A stretch of 64,000 nt of DNA from Hermatobates lingyangjiaoensis. Taxonomy: Eukaryota > Arthropoda > Insecta > Hemiptera > Hermatobatidae. Of the stretch, positions 1 through 12,819 are shown piece after piece; the first letter of the stretch is position 1, and each line of letters begins with the position of its first letter. The stretch is taken from positions 3,057,001 to 3,121,000 of the forward strand of contig JAPFBL010001617.1 of the NCBI GenBank assembly GCA_026182355.1, given 5' to 3'. Both the position numbers and the translations under genes were made by a program. The notes beneath the pieces were generated by a model. The model worked only from the letters and a program-made list of their open reading frames with translations. It was not told where the DNA came from and did not search any database.

Positions 1-7
1 GTTGTAA

Positions 8-349
8 AAGGAAGAGGAACTCTACAATGAATCATTTAAGCTGGACAGTTCCTGTTCAAACAACCAGGCTGAGTTAAGAGCACTTCTCAAAGCTGTCCAA
101 TGGCTAGATCGGACTTGTTCAGCGGTATCTCCACCACATGTATCATTAATAAAAACAGATACCCAGGTGTCTCGTTATTCTCTATTAAATGATCGTGGAG
201 GGGTGCATTTAAGAACAAAAGGTTGGCTTATTCATTTTGGCTGGGTAAAAGCCCACATCGGCAAACTAGGGAATGATAGAGCAGATTCACTGGCGAAAAG
301 AGCTGCTACCGACCCGGACCTTGTTGAGAAAATATACGGCCATTTATAA
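8..349 (+). pseudogene. LINE ribonuclease H domain fragment
   Basis: An open frame runs from just after a stop at 5-7 to a TAA at 347-349. It reads as the end of a retrotransposon RNase H domain: SNNQAELRALLKAVQWL (the helix with the catalytic Glu), IKTDTQVSRYSLLN (the Asp strand) and GWVKAHIGKLGNDRADSLAK (the final motif with the last Asp). This arrangement is known from I/Jockey-type non-LTR retrotransposons. The upstream reverse transcriptase lies outside the window or is lost. Downstream come a CA-rich tract and a copy of the repeat end found in the TCTGGAGTGGCC family, so the two may belong to one element. The ORF could also be the C-terminal part of some other RNase H protein, but the setting favours a mobile element. 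Confidence 0.75.
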
Positions 350-401
350 GTCTTCTAAAGAAGAAGTAGCGTGAGGACTCTAAGGAGCATGCAATTGCTC
401 G

Positions 402-552
402 AAACACACACACATACACACACTTACACACATATACACACACGAAATTACCGAAAAAAACGTCATAAAACGACTTGGCGAGCTCAAAACATGTTATTCC
501 GACAAAAAAACAAGATCGAATTTTTCCTGATCACGTTACTTTACTTATAGTA
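402..552 (+). repeat. CA-rich tract and terminal segment of the TCTGGAGTGGCC repeat family
   Basis: A CA tract (402-443) is followed by a segment matching the last 110 bases of the repeats at 7229-8067 and 8068-8912, including CGTCATAAAACGACTT and the terminal hairpin TTTACTTATAGTAAA. Here it follows an RNase H fragment, which hints that this repeat end may be a LINE 3' end. Confidence 0.7.
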
Positions 553-2011
553 AAGTAATAAATTAAGCATGGATAATATCATAAATAATCTTCAGCTTAG
601 CACAGATTTTTACTTAGTTTCAACGGTGCTAAAACAGCCTACTTTTGAAATATTACAAACAGTAAAAAGAGGCTTTTGTTAATTCATCAGAAAATATGTT
701 AGGCTATATACGAATATTTAGCACAACTTTGCAATCACGATCAAACTGAGCTGCTGATGCAGCATAAATGTAGTTTGATTAGATGGTGGCCAAACAGACG
801 CCGACGACTTGACTGCTCGCACTAGGTTGCTTACCCTTCACTGCATGTGTAAACAACATCCTATACTTATCTTCCATATCCTTATAACATTATCTGCAAT
901 TTCAGGAATCTTTCTTAAATATATTCCTCCATACTCAAGAGGTCAACCAATAAAACGATTTCGAGAAATAATACATATCTTTTTACAGACATAATTGATA
1001 CCATGCACATCAATATCCAAAGGAATACATGAAATAATTTATCCTTTCCATAAAATACATGTAATAGCTATATGCATTATATGTATATTTTAAAACAAAT
1101 ATTTATGAGAAGTAAAGTTTATTCAAGATGGCAAATCTTATTATTCATTATTGCAAAATTTAACTATATTATAAAATATTCATGAAATGTATTGTTCTTG
1201 TATATTTGGCAATTACAAATAATTTTACATTTCTCAACTTGTAAAAATATACATGAGCTCTCTTGATGTGGAAAAGTGAACATATATGAATCTGATGGCT
1301 AGACATGAACATTAAATGCAACTTAGAGACTATATGACTTAATTAAATGACTCAGTGACTACGATTTCATTTGTGGTTAATATAATTCTTGTTATTACTC
1401 ATAAAAACTAATTCTTAGACCAAATTGTTCTTGAGTAAATTTATTAAAACTTTCCACGAATTAACACTTGATAAGCTTTTCTTGTGAAGTCAAATTTCAA
1501 TGATCAGAATAACAATGATTGTAGTTGATAAACAAAATAAATTTATTTATTAGAAATAAATACATTATATTTACATGTATTACCCTTTACCAGACGACTG
1601 AACAGGTAGAATTTATTTAAGCTACATTTAGTTGAATGTCCCCATTATGAGAAAAAAAACTAACAGCACTGATTGTATCGGCTCCAATTTACTGAAACTC
1701 CTTTTTACTTATCTTAGGCATCTATCAATGAGTTTTAAAGTAAGGGAAGTAAGTTAATTTAATTACAAACTATTGTGAAGCATGTATTTCTAGTTCACTC
1801 TTTTCTATGTCAGTCCAAGCAAACTTAGTTTTGTAGAAGGAAAGATCAGCCATTTTTTCAGTCTAATTTTATTTGTATTTACAAGTAAAGTTTTAAACTA
1901 ATTTTCTTTATAGTTTCCATCAATATTGAGATATGTTTCGTAGGAGTGACCAAATATCTACACTTTCCCCAAAGAAGTCTGTGAACTTCATATTCCCCGT
2001 CATATTTACAG
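553..2011. other. Unassigned AT-rich sequence
   Basis: No credible coding frame, RNA gene or known repeat was recognised. The short ORF at 809-994 has no family features. This is probably intronic or intergenic sequence upstream of the exon at 2012. Confidence 0.4.
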
Positions 2012-2232
2012 ACGGTTTTGTGCAGTTTTGTACAGTGATGCAGTTTTATGCCATGATAGCTTTCCAGTCGGTGACTCTCCCGATCACGTTAAATGTTTGA
2101 GTGTTGATCATGACAAACAAAACCTGAGCTATAGTTTTTATGATTTATTTCATTCAATTGACATTTGTAAACATTTTTTACTCCCAGAGGAAAGAACTTA
2201 CCTTTACACCACGCTGTGTAAAGTGATTTCAG
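2012..2232 (+). CDS. Internal exon of an unrecognised gene (exon A of three seen)
   Basis: The segment is bounded by a good acceptor (CATATTTACAG) and donor (CAG/GTAAAA). It is open in one frame beginning RFCAVLYSDAVLCHDSFPVG and ending YLYTTLCKVIS plus one base. The frame continues upstream of the first possible start, so this is an internal exon. It ends in phase 1, and the exon at 12736 begins with two bases, so the two splice in frame. The translation is soluble-looking and of even composition, unlike the AT-driven shadow frames around it. I do not recognise the protein. The intervening 10.5 kb is repeat-filled, and further small exons within it cannot be excluded. Confidence 0.65.
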
Positions 2233-5200
2233 GTAAAACATTTATTGAAAGTAGAGTAAATTTATGAGGAAATGTTGATACTGAAAGCCTTTCACTCCCT
2301 CAATTTTTTACATAAACTACAGGCATAGTTTTGTGTGGTACACCTGTGGAATAGAATATCAATACAGAATTTGTAATACAAAATCAAATGGGAAGGTGTT
2401 GATGTAACTAAGATTTCTATTGACGATTCATCACGCAAGTGTCAGGCCAGTCAAGTCTATTCCTCTTTTGGTGAGCCTTACTTATGAATTGACGGGTGTG
2501 AGAGGGAGTAGGAAGGAATGACGCACTAGAGGAGCTACTTTCTCCAGTGAGAGTGCCCCGGTGGCTGTCCTCACATGGCCTCTCTTCTTACATGGCTTGT
2601 CTTCTTCTGCTTCTCCGGTAAATTCTAATTTCTCATGTTCTGCTGCATTTTTAAACCTAATTTAGTTCACATGGGTAGAATAGCTTGTAATTAATTACCT
2701 AGGAAAATATGTTTACATACACTGAGCGATGGATTCACTCTGTAGTTTCACAATCTGTAACTAAGGTATTTACTCCAACTGGTTAGAGTCAAAGAAAAAG
2801 TTGCTACATAAAATATATTTTTTGTAGCAACTTTTATTTGATTTCTCGATTTATACCAGTTCGTTTCAAAAACTCCAAGAGGGAGTTTATTATTATTCAT
2901 TTACTCCCATAAACAGATTTCAGGTATTCGTTATTCCTGTGTATGGAGTAAATTATTCACAATAAAGCATTTACAATAAACAATACAAAAACTAAAAAAA
3001 ACAATATTACTATTATGATTTCAAATATCGAAGATACATAGGTGAACAAGTATTATTTTAAAACATTGTTATTGAAAGCTAATGAGATAATGCATAAATG
3101 AAAAACACATAAAACTTTTGCGTACATGGCATTTGGTAAATGAATTATTTATAAAATTAATTAATGCCTCGTAAGTTAAATAATGATCAGTCTCTAAGAA
3201 TAAGCTAAACAATATTTATTTCAATGTCTCTATTATTTCTTGAACAAGGCAAGTTCTTTGCTTCTAAACAGTGAGTACTGTTTACGGTAGTAGTCTGGAA
3301 TCTGTTCAGATGGGCATAAGATTGACCCCTGATACCAAATAGTGTAAGGTGAGCATTGTCTTACCGATAATAGTTACAGCCATAACAGTTATATAAGTGC
3401 GAGATATTCTCTTTTTATTCTTGATTTCACTGCAGGGGAGAAGTTTGCTGGTAGAACCTTTAGTCTTATCAGTTATTATTTTCTTCATATCTACAATTTT
3501 TTAATTCGACTATGTAAGTATGTATTTCACAAGAGAATTCATTCATTTTTTAAGAAATTGCAGGATTAGTATCTTCACCTGTTTTTTTGTTTCTGCATTG
3601 GCTGCATGATTACCATAGACACCGATGTGAGCTTTAATCTAAGTTAAACTTATGATGTACTTGCGAATGTTCAATGTTCCTGAGTTCTCTTAAAGCAGAA
3701 CTAACGCTCTCCACTAATCACAATGTGATTTTTAATTTTGAATGGGTAAACTTTAGATTGACTGTCTCTGTATAGATTTGTAACTTTCCATTTATAGTGT
3801 AGTCTTGAATTCATTTCATTGTTCATTGATAGTAGTTCTGCTTGGTTTGTTATACTATGGTACACTAAGGTCAGTCTGTGTCTTCCACGTGTCACACTTC
3901 AATTTTCATTCATTACGAACGCATAACTTATTTCATATTCTATTCTATATCTATTTACAAATATTTAAAAGTACATACCTTCATTTCTTCTCCTACTAAA
4001 TTTTGAGCTTACCTGAATTGGGTCTTATTTTATATTTAAGAGAAGTTTTAATAATATAGACAGAATAACGTTCGTATAACTGAAATACAGTAATCACGAA
4101 ATGTTTTTTGAAATCCTTAAAACTTCAGAAAGTTTTAAAATGTTTGTGTATTAACAATTTTTTTCGAACACACTGTAGCTTCAACACCTCTTGAAGGATA
4201 ATGATGAAATTTGAAACAAAATCACTGCTTGGATGGAATAAGAAATAAATTTTCTAGTAAAATCGGAAACTTAAAGAAATGTTATTAAAGTAGAAAATCG
4301 TTATTTGTTCATACACTTCATTTGCATAAGTAATATTTTCTTACGTTTGCGTCATTGAAACTGTTTTCACAACTTTGGAATGGAGATAAAGATGTAGTTT
4401 AATTGCAATATTAAAGGTAGGAAAGGTTGTACATTTTAGAAAATAGAAAGACCCATCAATAAAACGACTGTAGAACCATCAATTTGAACTGTAGATTTTA
4501 GAATCTCGCTCAGTATTTACTTTTTTTCGTAAGAATTTTACATTCCTGAATCCCAAATTTTAAACATTATTTCAAAATCTAAAAATCATTCGATGAATTT
4601 TTAACATAATTTTACTCAATTAATAAATTAAATTGATTTTTTGTAACTTCAATAATAAGTTTATTTGCAGAAAAATTGAGTGAGGTTTGAGTATTATCGA
4701 TATTCCTCTATCTAGTCTCTATATTAAACTCCAAGATTTTGCTCTCTGGTGAAAAATACTCAAGCATTATGCATTTATGCATAGGAGGCTAGCAGCGTTC
4801 TCTGATTATAATTACATCCAGTTTATTGAGGGTTACACATACACTTATGGGATTTGTGGAAATCCCGTTGTTCTTGCTGACGGCTCTAAAAGCATCCCTG
4901 CGATGGTCTTATGAAAAGGTAAAGGAGAAACTAATGTATAACGCCAAACTCCCTTCGTCTGAGTTTGACTTAATTTTTACTCTGATACAGTGGCAGCGTG
5001 TCAGCGAAAAACGGAGGAGGCACAGCATTTTTTCTTCCCTTTCTAGACTAATTCGTGAAACATAAATTAAGATTAAAAGAGCTATCTGTTCACATATAAT
5101 CAATGTATACATAATTAAAATAATTTGATGTAATTAAACATTACAATTTGCTATAACCAATATATATGTATCATATAATTCGTTATATTTAATATATCTG

Positions 5201-5606
5201 AGCTAATATTGATATATTAGTTAATTTTTATTGTTTTCTGTAAAACACTTTTCATAATAATAATAACCTAATAGGTACTTTGGTTGACATCATAGATGTT
5301 AAATACAGTGTTGTATCGTATTTAATTTATTTAAATAAATTATTACTCTGCCTACTATTATTTACAAAATTAGTAGAATAAACGAACAATTCTGAGAAAA
5401 TAGTGGGATTTTAGGCGGGAAAACTCTTGTTAGTGCTATGGATTACCGCGAGTTGAGAAGTAATGGCACCCATGCGTCCTATATTCCTTTAAAGAACAGG
5501 TACACCTGGGTCCTAATTCCTCTTTGAAATTGCTGTATTTCGTTTTGAAAGACAGATCCTTTGAAAAAATGTCACATCAAATAAAATTGGAACAGATTAT
5601 CAAAAA
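2233..5606. other. Intron-like AT-rich sequence, no gene recognised
   Basis: This is the first part of the presumed intron between exons A and B of the + strand gene. An open stretch near 4822-4918 has an acceptor-like and a donor-like edge, but its phase does not fit either neighbouring exon. Confidence 0.4.
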
Positions 5607-6410
5607 TCTGGAGTGGCCTACACTCTACTTTACTATAAGTAACTCAATGTCAAATTTCTTGAGTATATAAAACATAACGTATCATTTAAGCTTAACATAA
5701 ATATCTAAATGGGATATAATTATTAGCATTGCATTCGTGAGGTAGTACAGATAGTGATTGAAGGACATATCAATTTATAAGCTTATTTTTGTACATCACA
5801 AATAATTTATTATTTGCAAATAATTTCATTAGTACAACTACAGCAGTAATATCCATTTTGAAAAACCAATGTGAACATTTCTTGAAACGAAATATTATCC
5901 TACAAGAGAACATGGCTATTGTTCAAATAGCCAGTAGATTTCTTACATCGTTTACTTAACATCCTTCTACATTGAATATTAATGTAAAATTTTCAAATTT
6001 GAAACAGTAAAATACCCTTTTTTTCACTGAAAAACATCTTAAACAGCGAAGAAAATGTTGTTTTAAGGTGATTTGTTAATTAAAGATGTACGATAATTAC
6101 AGTTATTAATCTCTAAACGAAAGATTTATATTTTGAATTATCTTTTACATTTTTGGTTTTTAATAGAATTATTATACTGGGAATTTTATGGCTTCTTAGT
6201 ATTTAATAAGATCATTTTCCTTCCCCTTTGTCAAATAATATATATACGAATTTTTTTTTAATAAGTGTTATCATTTACCTGCACAATATTATTCCTCTTA
6301 CATCTCTTATAAGTCAATAATATATCTTCATTTTTCCATTAAAAACATCAATTTTATCTCAGTGGATTCGCTCAAAAAATTTCTAAGTCAATGTAAACAA
6401 TGTAAAAAAA
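5607..6410 (+). repeat. TCTGGAGTGGCC-family repeat, first A block
   Basis: It begins TCTGGAGTGGCCTACACTC followed by the terminal motif TACTTTACTATAAGTAA and ends in AATGTAAAAAAA. The next block restarts with the same head. No coding capacity was seen. A more distant single-order copy lies on the other strand at 45815-47436. Confidence 0.85.
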
Positions 6411-7228
6411 TCTGGAGTGGCCTACACTCTACTTTACTATAAGTAACTTAATGTCAAATTTCTTGAGTATATAAAACATAACGTCTTATTTAATCATAAC
6501 GTAAACATCTAAATGGGCTATAATTATTAGCCTGTCATTCCTGAGGTAGTACAGATAGTGATTGAAGGACATATCATGTTATAAGTTTATTTTTGTACAT
6601 CACAAATAATTTATTATTTGCAAATAATTGCATTAGTATAACTACAGCAGTAACAACATTTTTGAAAAACCAAAGTGAACATTTCTTGAAACGATTTATT
6701 CTCCTACAAAAGAATGGCTTTCGTTCAAACAGCCAGTAGATTTCTTACATCGTTTACTTGACATCCTTCTACATTGAATATTAAAGTAAAATTTTTAAAT
6801 TTAAAACAGGAAAAAACCCTTTTTTTCTCTGAAAAACATCTTTAACTGCGAAGAAAATGTTGTTTTAAGGTGATTTGTTAATCAAAGATGTACGATAATT
6901 ACATTTATTAATCTCTAAACGAAAGATTCCAATTATGAATTATCATTTACATTTTTGGTCTTTTAAAGAATTATCATACTGGGAATTTTAATCTTTAAAA
7001 TAATAATAATAATAAGCTTCTTAGTATTTAATAAGATCATTTTCCTTCCCCCTTTGTCAAATAACATATATACGATTTTTTTCTGAGTGAGTGTTATCAT
7101 TTTCCTGCACAATATTATTCCTCTAACATGTCATATAATTCAATAAACAATTTAAACTGTTCCTTTATAAAATCAATTTTATCTCAGTGGATTAGCTAAA
7201 AAAATTTCTAAGTCAATGTAAACAATGT
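6411..7228 (+). repeat. TCTGGAGTGGCC-family repeat, second A block
   Basis: This is a near-identical tandem copy of the preceding block, with small indels such as an added AATAATAAT near 7001. It runs straight into a B block, as in the complete copy at 45815-47436, so this A and the following B form one full element. Confidence 0.85.
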
Positions 7229-8067
7229 AAAAAAATACAAAAAATTCGACAAGTATAGCAGGTGATCTCTTAGTCTAGGGTAAACAAAGAGTTTTTATAT
7301 CGTTTTTGCTCTTTCCCGTAATTGAAATTTCATGATTTTTTTTTAATGAATTGCTAATTTTTTGTTCCATTTTTGGTCAAATTTTCATTATTTTTTAATC
7401 AGCCGTTTAGCGTCAAAAAAACATTATCTGAAAACAGAAATCGTACTGTAATGCCCCATTAGCGAATGTAATTTTGAAAAAAAATATCTCAACTCATTCT
7501 ACACATAATGTTCTATTTATAGGCATAGTTTCATTCTTGTCCGTCAAACAGTATGGCTTGTATCGCTCTCACAAGGTTTGAGATTGAATTATAAGTCAAA
7601 ATTTGTACATTTTATTGAAAAAAAAATATTTCCTGTTGATTAAAAATTCTGAATATATTTTTCGTTTGTTCCATTTGTAACCTCAAAGATAATGTCAAAA
7701 TTTCAAAACTCTAGGGTTATCAGTTTAGGAGAAATAAATGTTTTAAAAAAAACGGTTTTTGGCAAAAAAAGTGACTTTCCCATCATGCATAATTCTTCCC
7801 AAACAATAGGGATCTTCGTCTTTATGAGGCCCATTTTTGTGTAAAATGTCAACTTAATCCATCAAAGATTCTGGACCGTAGCGTGGTAACAAGCAATGCT
7901 AACACACGCACCCACCCACGCACCCACCCACCCACCCACCCACACACACACAGACATCATCGTAAAAACGTCATAAAACGACTTCTGGGACCTCAAAACA
8001 TGTAATTCCGTCAAAATCTCGAGATCGAATTTTTTCACGATCACTATACTTTACTTATAGTAAAGTA
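7229..8067 (+). repeat. TCTGGAGTGGCC-family repeat, first B block
   Basis: It starts AAAAATACAAAAAATTCGAC and ends with the hairpin ACTTTACT-TAT-AGTAAAGT. It contains a CCCA/CA simple repeat (about 7905-7952). No intact protein is encoded; the opposite-strand frame is a shadow. Confidence 0.85.
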
Positions 8068-8912
8068 AAAATACAAAAAATTCGACAAGTATAGCAGGTG
8101 ATCTCTTAGTCTAGGATAAACAAAGAGTTTTTATATCGTTATTGCTCTTTCCCGTAATTGAAACTTCATGATTTTTTTTTTATGAATTGCTAATTTTGTG
8201 TTCCATTTTTGGTCAAATTTTCATTATTTTTTAATGAGCCGTTTAGCGTCAAAAAAACATTTTCTGAAAACACAAATCGTACTGTAACGCCCCTTTAGCG
8301 AATGTAATTTTAGAAAAAAATATCTCAACTCATTCATCATATAATGTTCGATTTATAGGCATAGTTTCATTCTTGTCCGTCAAACAGTATGGCTTGTATC
8401 GATCGCACAAGGTTTGAGATTGAATTATAAGTCAAAATTTTTACATTTTATTGAAAAAAAAATATTTCCTGTTGTTTTAAAATTCTGAATATATTTTTCG
8501 TTTGTTTTATTTTAAATCTCAAAGATAATGTCAAAATTTCAAAACTCTAGGGTTATAAGTTTAGGAGAAATAAATGTTTTAAAAAAAACGGTTTTTGGCA
8601 AAAAAAGTGACTTTCCCATCATGCATAATTCTTCCCAAACAATAGGGATCTTCGTCTTTATGAGGCCCATTTTTGTGCAAAATATCAACTTGATCCATCA
8701 AAGATTCTGGACCGTAGCGTGGTAACAAGCAATGCTAACACACGCACCCACCCACGCACCCACCCACCCACCCACCCACCCACCCACACACACACAGACA
8801 TCATCGTAAAAACCTCATAAAACGACTTCTGGGACCTCAAAACATGTAATTCCGTCAAAATCTCGAAATCGAATTTTTTCACGATCACTATACTTTACTT
8901 ATAGTAAAGTAA
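8068..8912 (+). repeat. TCTGGAGTGGCC-family repeat, second B block
   Basis: This is a tandem copy of 7229-8067 with a longer CCCA tract (about 8743-8798) and the same terminal hairpin. Together with the two A blocks it gives the order A-A-B-B. Confidence 0.85.
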
Positions 8913-9123
8913 TAAATGTCTACTTTGCAAACAAAATGAAACAGAATTAATTAATTTTATCGTGATGAAATAAATAACAGCAAATAAAAATGAAGGAAAT
9001 ACTGTGCACTGTCCCTCATACCAAAACTAGCATTGGTTTGAAAATGTGTCCTTTCACGGCATCGCTGATCTAATTTACTTAACTCCTCCTTTATTCCATA
9101 AGAGGTAAAGTGTTCTTTTAAAA

Positions 9124-10419
9124 CAGGAGTTTCCAACTCCTGGGGGTGCGAGAAGCAGGGCTGTAACTTTTAAAAAATTCCCTTATTTTAAGGAAATTTC
9201 ACCACTTTTAAAGGATATTATATTTTTAAGGAAATTCTAATGAAACTTTAAAAAGCTTAGGTCGATAACGTCATGGAAATTCTAAGTTAATAGTATTTTA
9301 ATTCTTGGTTAAAACCTAAGTTTTATGATTCAGAATAGAAATGAAGATTTGATATAAAATACGCCTAGCTCTGTTGGATCCGAGTTTTGAGGACATCTAA
9401 TTATTAAAAGGTAACGTAAGTGTCGGCAAATCAAAAAAAGGTTTGGAAGCAACCCTTCCAAAATTAGGGTTTTTATCTGTCAACAAACCATACCAAGAAG
9501 CGTTTAAAGTAGCAAAGTCTAAGAAACCTCATACAATGCCGAAGAGTTTATCAAACCATGTATATTAGAAATGGCTACAACTGTTCTCGGAAATGAAGCA
9601 AGAAAGAAGCTTGGATTAGTGCCGCTATCAAATAATGTTATTAAAAGCCGAATTGATGATTTGAGTTTAGATATTTGGAACAAGTTAATTCAGATATGAA
9701 GGCTATGTGAATAGCTTCCAACACTTTGAAAGAGTATTGGTGCTCGGCTATGTTTCATTTCCAGAGCTTGTAAAACTGCACTACCGATGGTCATTCCATT
9801 CCATGGTTATGTGAGTCAGGATTTAGCACTCTTTTGCTAGTTAGGAAAAAAAATCCAGCGATCGTTTTGAATGTACAGGCAGACATGCGTGTTGCTATCA
9901 GCTACATGCTATCAGAGTTGCTATCAGTTCCCCGTTTTGAAAGACTCATATGCATGAAACAGGAACAAAAAAATCATAAAGTTGAAATACATTAGTAAAC
10001 TTTTTGGAAGTCAGCCTTTTGATTTTATTAACTTGTACCTATTTCAAGAAAACAATTATTTTTTCTCAGGTATATTTAAATGTTAATCTGGGATATCCTT
10101 TCTAGTCCGTACGTTTCATTCTTTTACATTAAAAAATTAACTTTTTTTTTTAATCTTTCCGAAGCTAGTTCATGATTTCATTATTTCACATATATTTTAA
10201 ACAAGAGTTATTATTTTCTTCAAGTTAATTCAAATATCAATCTATCATCTTTCTTCTCTAAAAGTCTGATTTTTTTATGTATATTAAAAGCGAAATAAAT
10301 ATCTTCTTTTGATAATATGAGTCCACATATTTTATCATTGAACCAAGTATGAAATGTAGTGCGAGGTGAGGGCAAATTTTTGTAGGGGTTTGGAGTAAAA
10401 AAAAGGTTGGAAACCACTG
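9124..10419 (+). mobile_element. hAT-type DNA transposon, degenerate, with ends and target duplication
   Basis: The left end reads CAGGAGTTTCCAACTCC and the right end, reversed, reads CAGTGGTTTCCAACC, an imperfect terminal inverted repeat. Flanking octamers TTTTAAAA (9116-9123) and TTTTAAAG (10420-10427) match at seven of eight bases, as expected for the 8-bp duplication of hAT elements. A broken transposase fragment lies inside. The length of 1296 bp is short for an autonomous element, so it is an internally deleted or decayed copy. Confidence 0.8.
9425..9700 (+). pseudogene. hAT transposase fragment (ZBED5/SCAND3-like)
   Basis: The + strand frame contains EFIKPCILEMATTVLGNEA and then KKLGLVPLSNNVIKSRIDDL. 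This resembles the region of domesticated and mobile hAT proteins where a PLSN(D/N)(T/V) segment follows a conserved helix. Stops and frameshifts interrupt it on both sides. It sits inside the terminal repeats of the 9124-10419 element, which agrees with the assignment. Confidence 0.7.
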
Positions 10420-10427
10420 TTTTAAAG

Positions 10428-11427
10428 TAAGAATGACTATCATTAACAGTAAAATTCTAATACTAAGCATTCTGATAAAATCCATGTTGCTACTATTAGG
10501 ATACACACTATTAATATTGGTCCCAAAAGTTCTTGATTCTGTCAAATACAATCGTAACTATAAATGCTAACATATGTCATATAATGACCGTAACACAAAT
10601 TGTAGGATGACGAACTAAAATTAAGCTTTAAAACAAATTAGATTATAACTATTTATTGTGTAGAAAGAAAATTTCGTGGAGAAGTTACAGAATTCAAATT
10701 ATTTCTTTAGTTTGAACTTAATCATATAAATTTTATTAACAAATATCTTTTAATTATGCTTTTGTTTTTATAACAATTATATTTGTTATATAAAACTTGA
10801 TGAAAGACGTAAACAACAATAAATCTATAACTATTGGATTAATTGTATATAGTATAATTAATTAAGTATACATTTCTATTTAGTATACTTTTTAAATTTT
10901 GTTCTTAGTACTTTACTCTAACATTAGTTCCATCACACTTTTACTATATTTAGTAAAAGTGTAATTTAGATATAATCACACTTTTTATTATATCTTTCGA
11001 CCTAACAGATAACCTATCCTGTAATCAAGTATTTCAAATTTTAGTTTCTTATAAAGAATCTGAGTGGTATATGCGTTAAAAAATTAATAATAGGGGATTG
11101 TTTGTTTGATTTTCCTCCGTCGATTAAAACATACTTAGATTACTCCTGCTTTCATGGTTGGACAGAAAATCACACTTGACCACATTTGGTGGTCTACTTC
11201 CAAATCACCTGAAATTACACATGAACAGAAATATCTCATTTAAAAGGGATAATGTCAATTAATTTTTCTCCCAATCATTTTAGTGTTTTAGTAACAATAA
11301 TTTACTGAGTTCAAAAAGTTTTTTTATTTTTACAATAATATTTTTATTCCGAATCTTGAAAACTTAATCATTCTTAAATCCTTACACAGAACTAATTGAC
11401 CAGTCAGGCGAAAAGTATAAAAAAAAT
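10428..11427. other. Unassigned AT-rich intron-like sequence
   Basis: No coding frame or repeat could be identified. A small palindrome near 10922-10965 (ACACTTTTACTA / TAGTAAAAGTGT) was noted. Confidence 0.35.
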
Positions 11428-12540
11428 CTGGAGTGGCCTATACTCAACTTTACTATGAGTAAACATAAGATCAAACCAATTTTTTTTGGTTTCATTTTTT
11501 ATTTAACTATCGTTATGAATTAATACATTCATTAGCTATAACCATTTCTGTAGAATTGGTTGAAAATTTAACTTCCTTTTTCAATCGGCCCAATATCAGT
11601 GTTGAAGTTGACCTAATATCACGTGTATTGGATAAGGATCCGATAAGTAAGTTTCATAAACTCCGGCTGTATGTATATGTTTAGAGAAAATGACATCTAA
11701 TTCATCATTTCAATTAGTTGTTACCCAGTCTCGTTTCAATAATCAATATAACTTATATTGCTTCAAATAACTATACAATAAATGGTTTTGTTTGGTATTG
11801 TAGTCATGGTCACCTAAGAATTAGATATTATTACTAAAGTTTAAATTTTATACATTTTTAAAATTTCTCTTTAATGTTTCTTACTCAAAATGAATACCAG
11901 CCACCTATGTGACATCATTTATTTATTGATTAATGTAATAATTTCATTAGATTTTATGCTCATAATACCATGTCTCTTATTTCAACAAAAATAAAGAATC
12001 TTGCATCGTTTATCAGACAGCAAATTTCATTTGATTCAAGCAAAAAATGTGATTATACAGCAAATTTTTCAAAAAATATTTTCAATTTTGAATTATGTTA
12101 TTCGTTTTGATCTTTTAGAAAATAATTATATTCGGAATTTCATAACATGCTAGTGTTTTTTATAAATTACTTTTCTTCCCCTTTGACAAAAATCATAAAA
12201 ACCAATTTATTCTGAGCGAGTTTTAACTTTTTCCTGAGTGCTGTACTCTGTTATAACGTTGCTGTAAATATATATATTGAAAAAAAATATCAGTGATTAG
12301 CCAATTTTCCATACTCAAATCAAATTCAAAGCCTGTTTTTCAGTATAATTTAAAACTTTTATAGCTAGAAGTTTGACATTTTAAAAAGAATAAACACCAA
12401 AAAATTACGAGTACATCCGATATTAAGTTTTGTTCAAGGATGTAACATATAGATTGATTAGAGCATTTTGTTAACAAATCTATCACACCATGGAAAGCAT
12501 CAAAAATTTATGTTCATTGGCGCTGATGTTTAACATGTAA
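11428..12540 (+). repeat. TCTGGAGTGGCC-family repeat, diverged long A variant
   Basis: It begins TCTGGAGTGGCCTATACTC and continues with a sequence related to the copies at 20431 and 37015, including the segment with a GAATTATGTTATTCG-like stretch. No B block follows, so the copy is truncated. Confidence 0.7.
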
Positions 12541-12735
12541 AGTTAGGCGGAAACCATTAAAAAGTAAATTAAAGTTAAAGCACTCTCAATACTTTCATTT
12601 TCGTAAAAAATAGAACAGTTATTTAGACTCTATAGACAATTATATAAAAGAATTTATAGAAAGTAATAAAAATTAAATGATAAAATGCAATACAATCCAT
12701 ATTTCTAGCCAATAATGAAAACCTTCAAATTCCAG

Positions 12736-12819
12736 GACAGGTTCATACCCTCTTTGTGCCTGAACAATTACCCACCCTGCTCTCTTTCCTCTATAGCAAC
12801 ATTCCACCAATTAAGAAAG
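12736..12819 (+). CDS. Internal exon of an unrecognised gene (exon B)
   Basis: This 84-base exon lies between an acceptor (AAATTCCAG) and a donor (AAAG/GTAAAT). It reads QVHTLFVPEQLPTLLSFLYS then NIPPIKK, with two leading bases and one trailing base, which fits exon A before it and exon C after it. A short exon keeping phase on both sides and containing no stop is good support for a real gene. The product was not recognised. Confidence 0.7.

Noticed and set aside
4822..4918. Possible exon between ATTACATCCAG and AAAAG/GTAAAG
   Set aside because: The only open phase does not fit exons A and B of the + strand gene, and no family features were seen.
7862..8044. Minus-strand frame with a VGGWVGAWV run
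   Set aside because: The run is a CCCA simple repeat within the B block; the same shadow recurs at 8685-8888.
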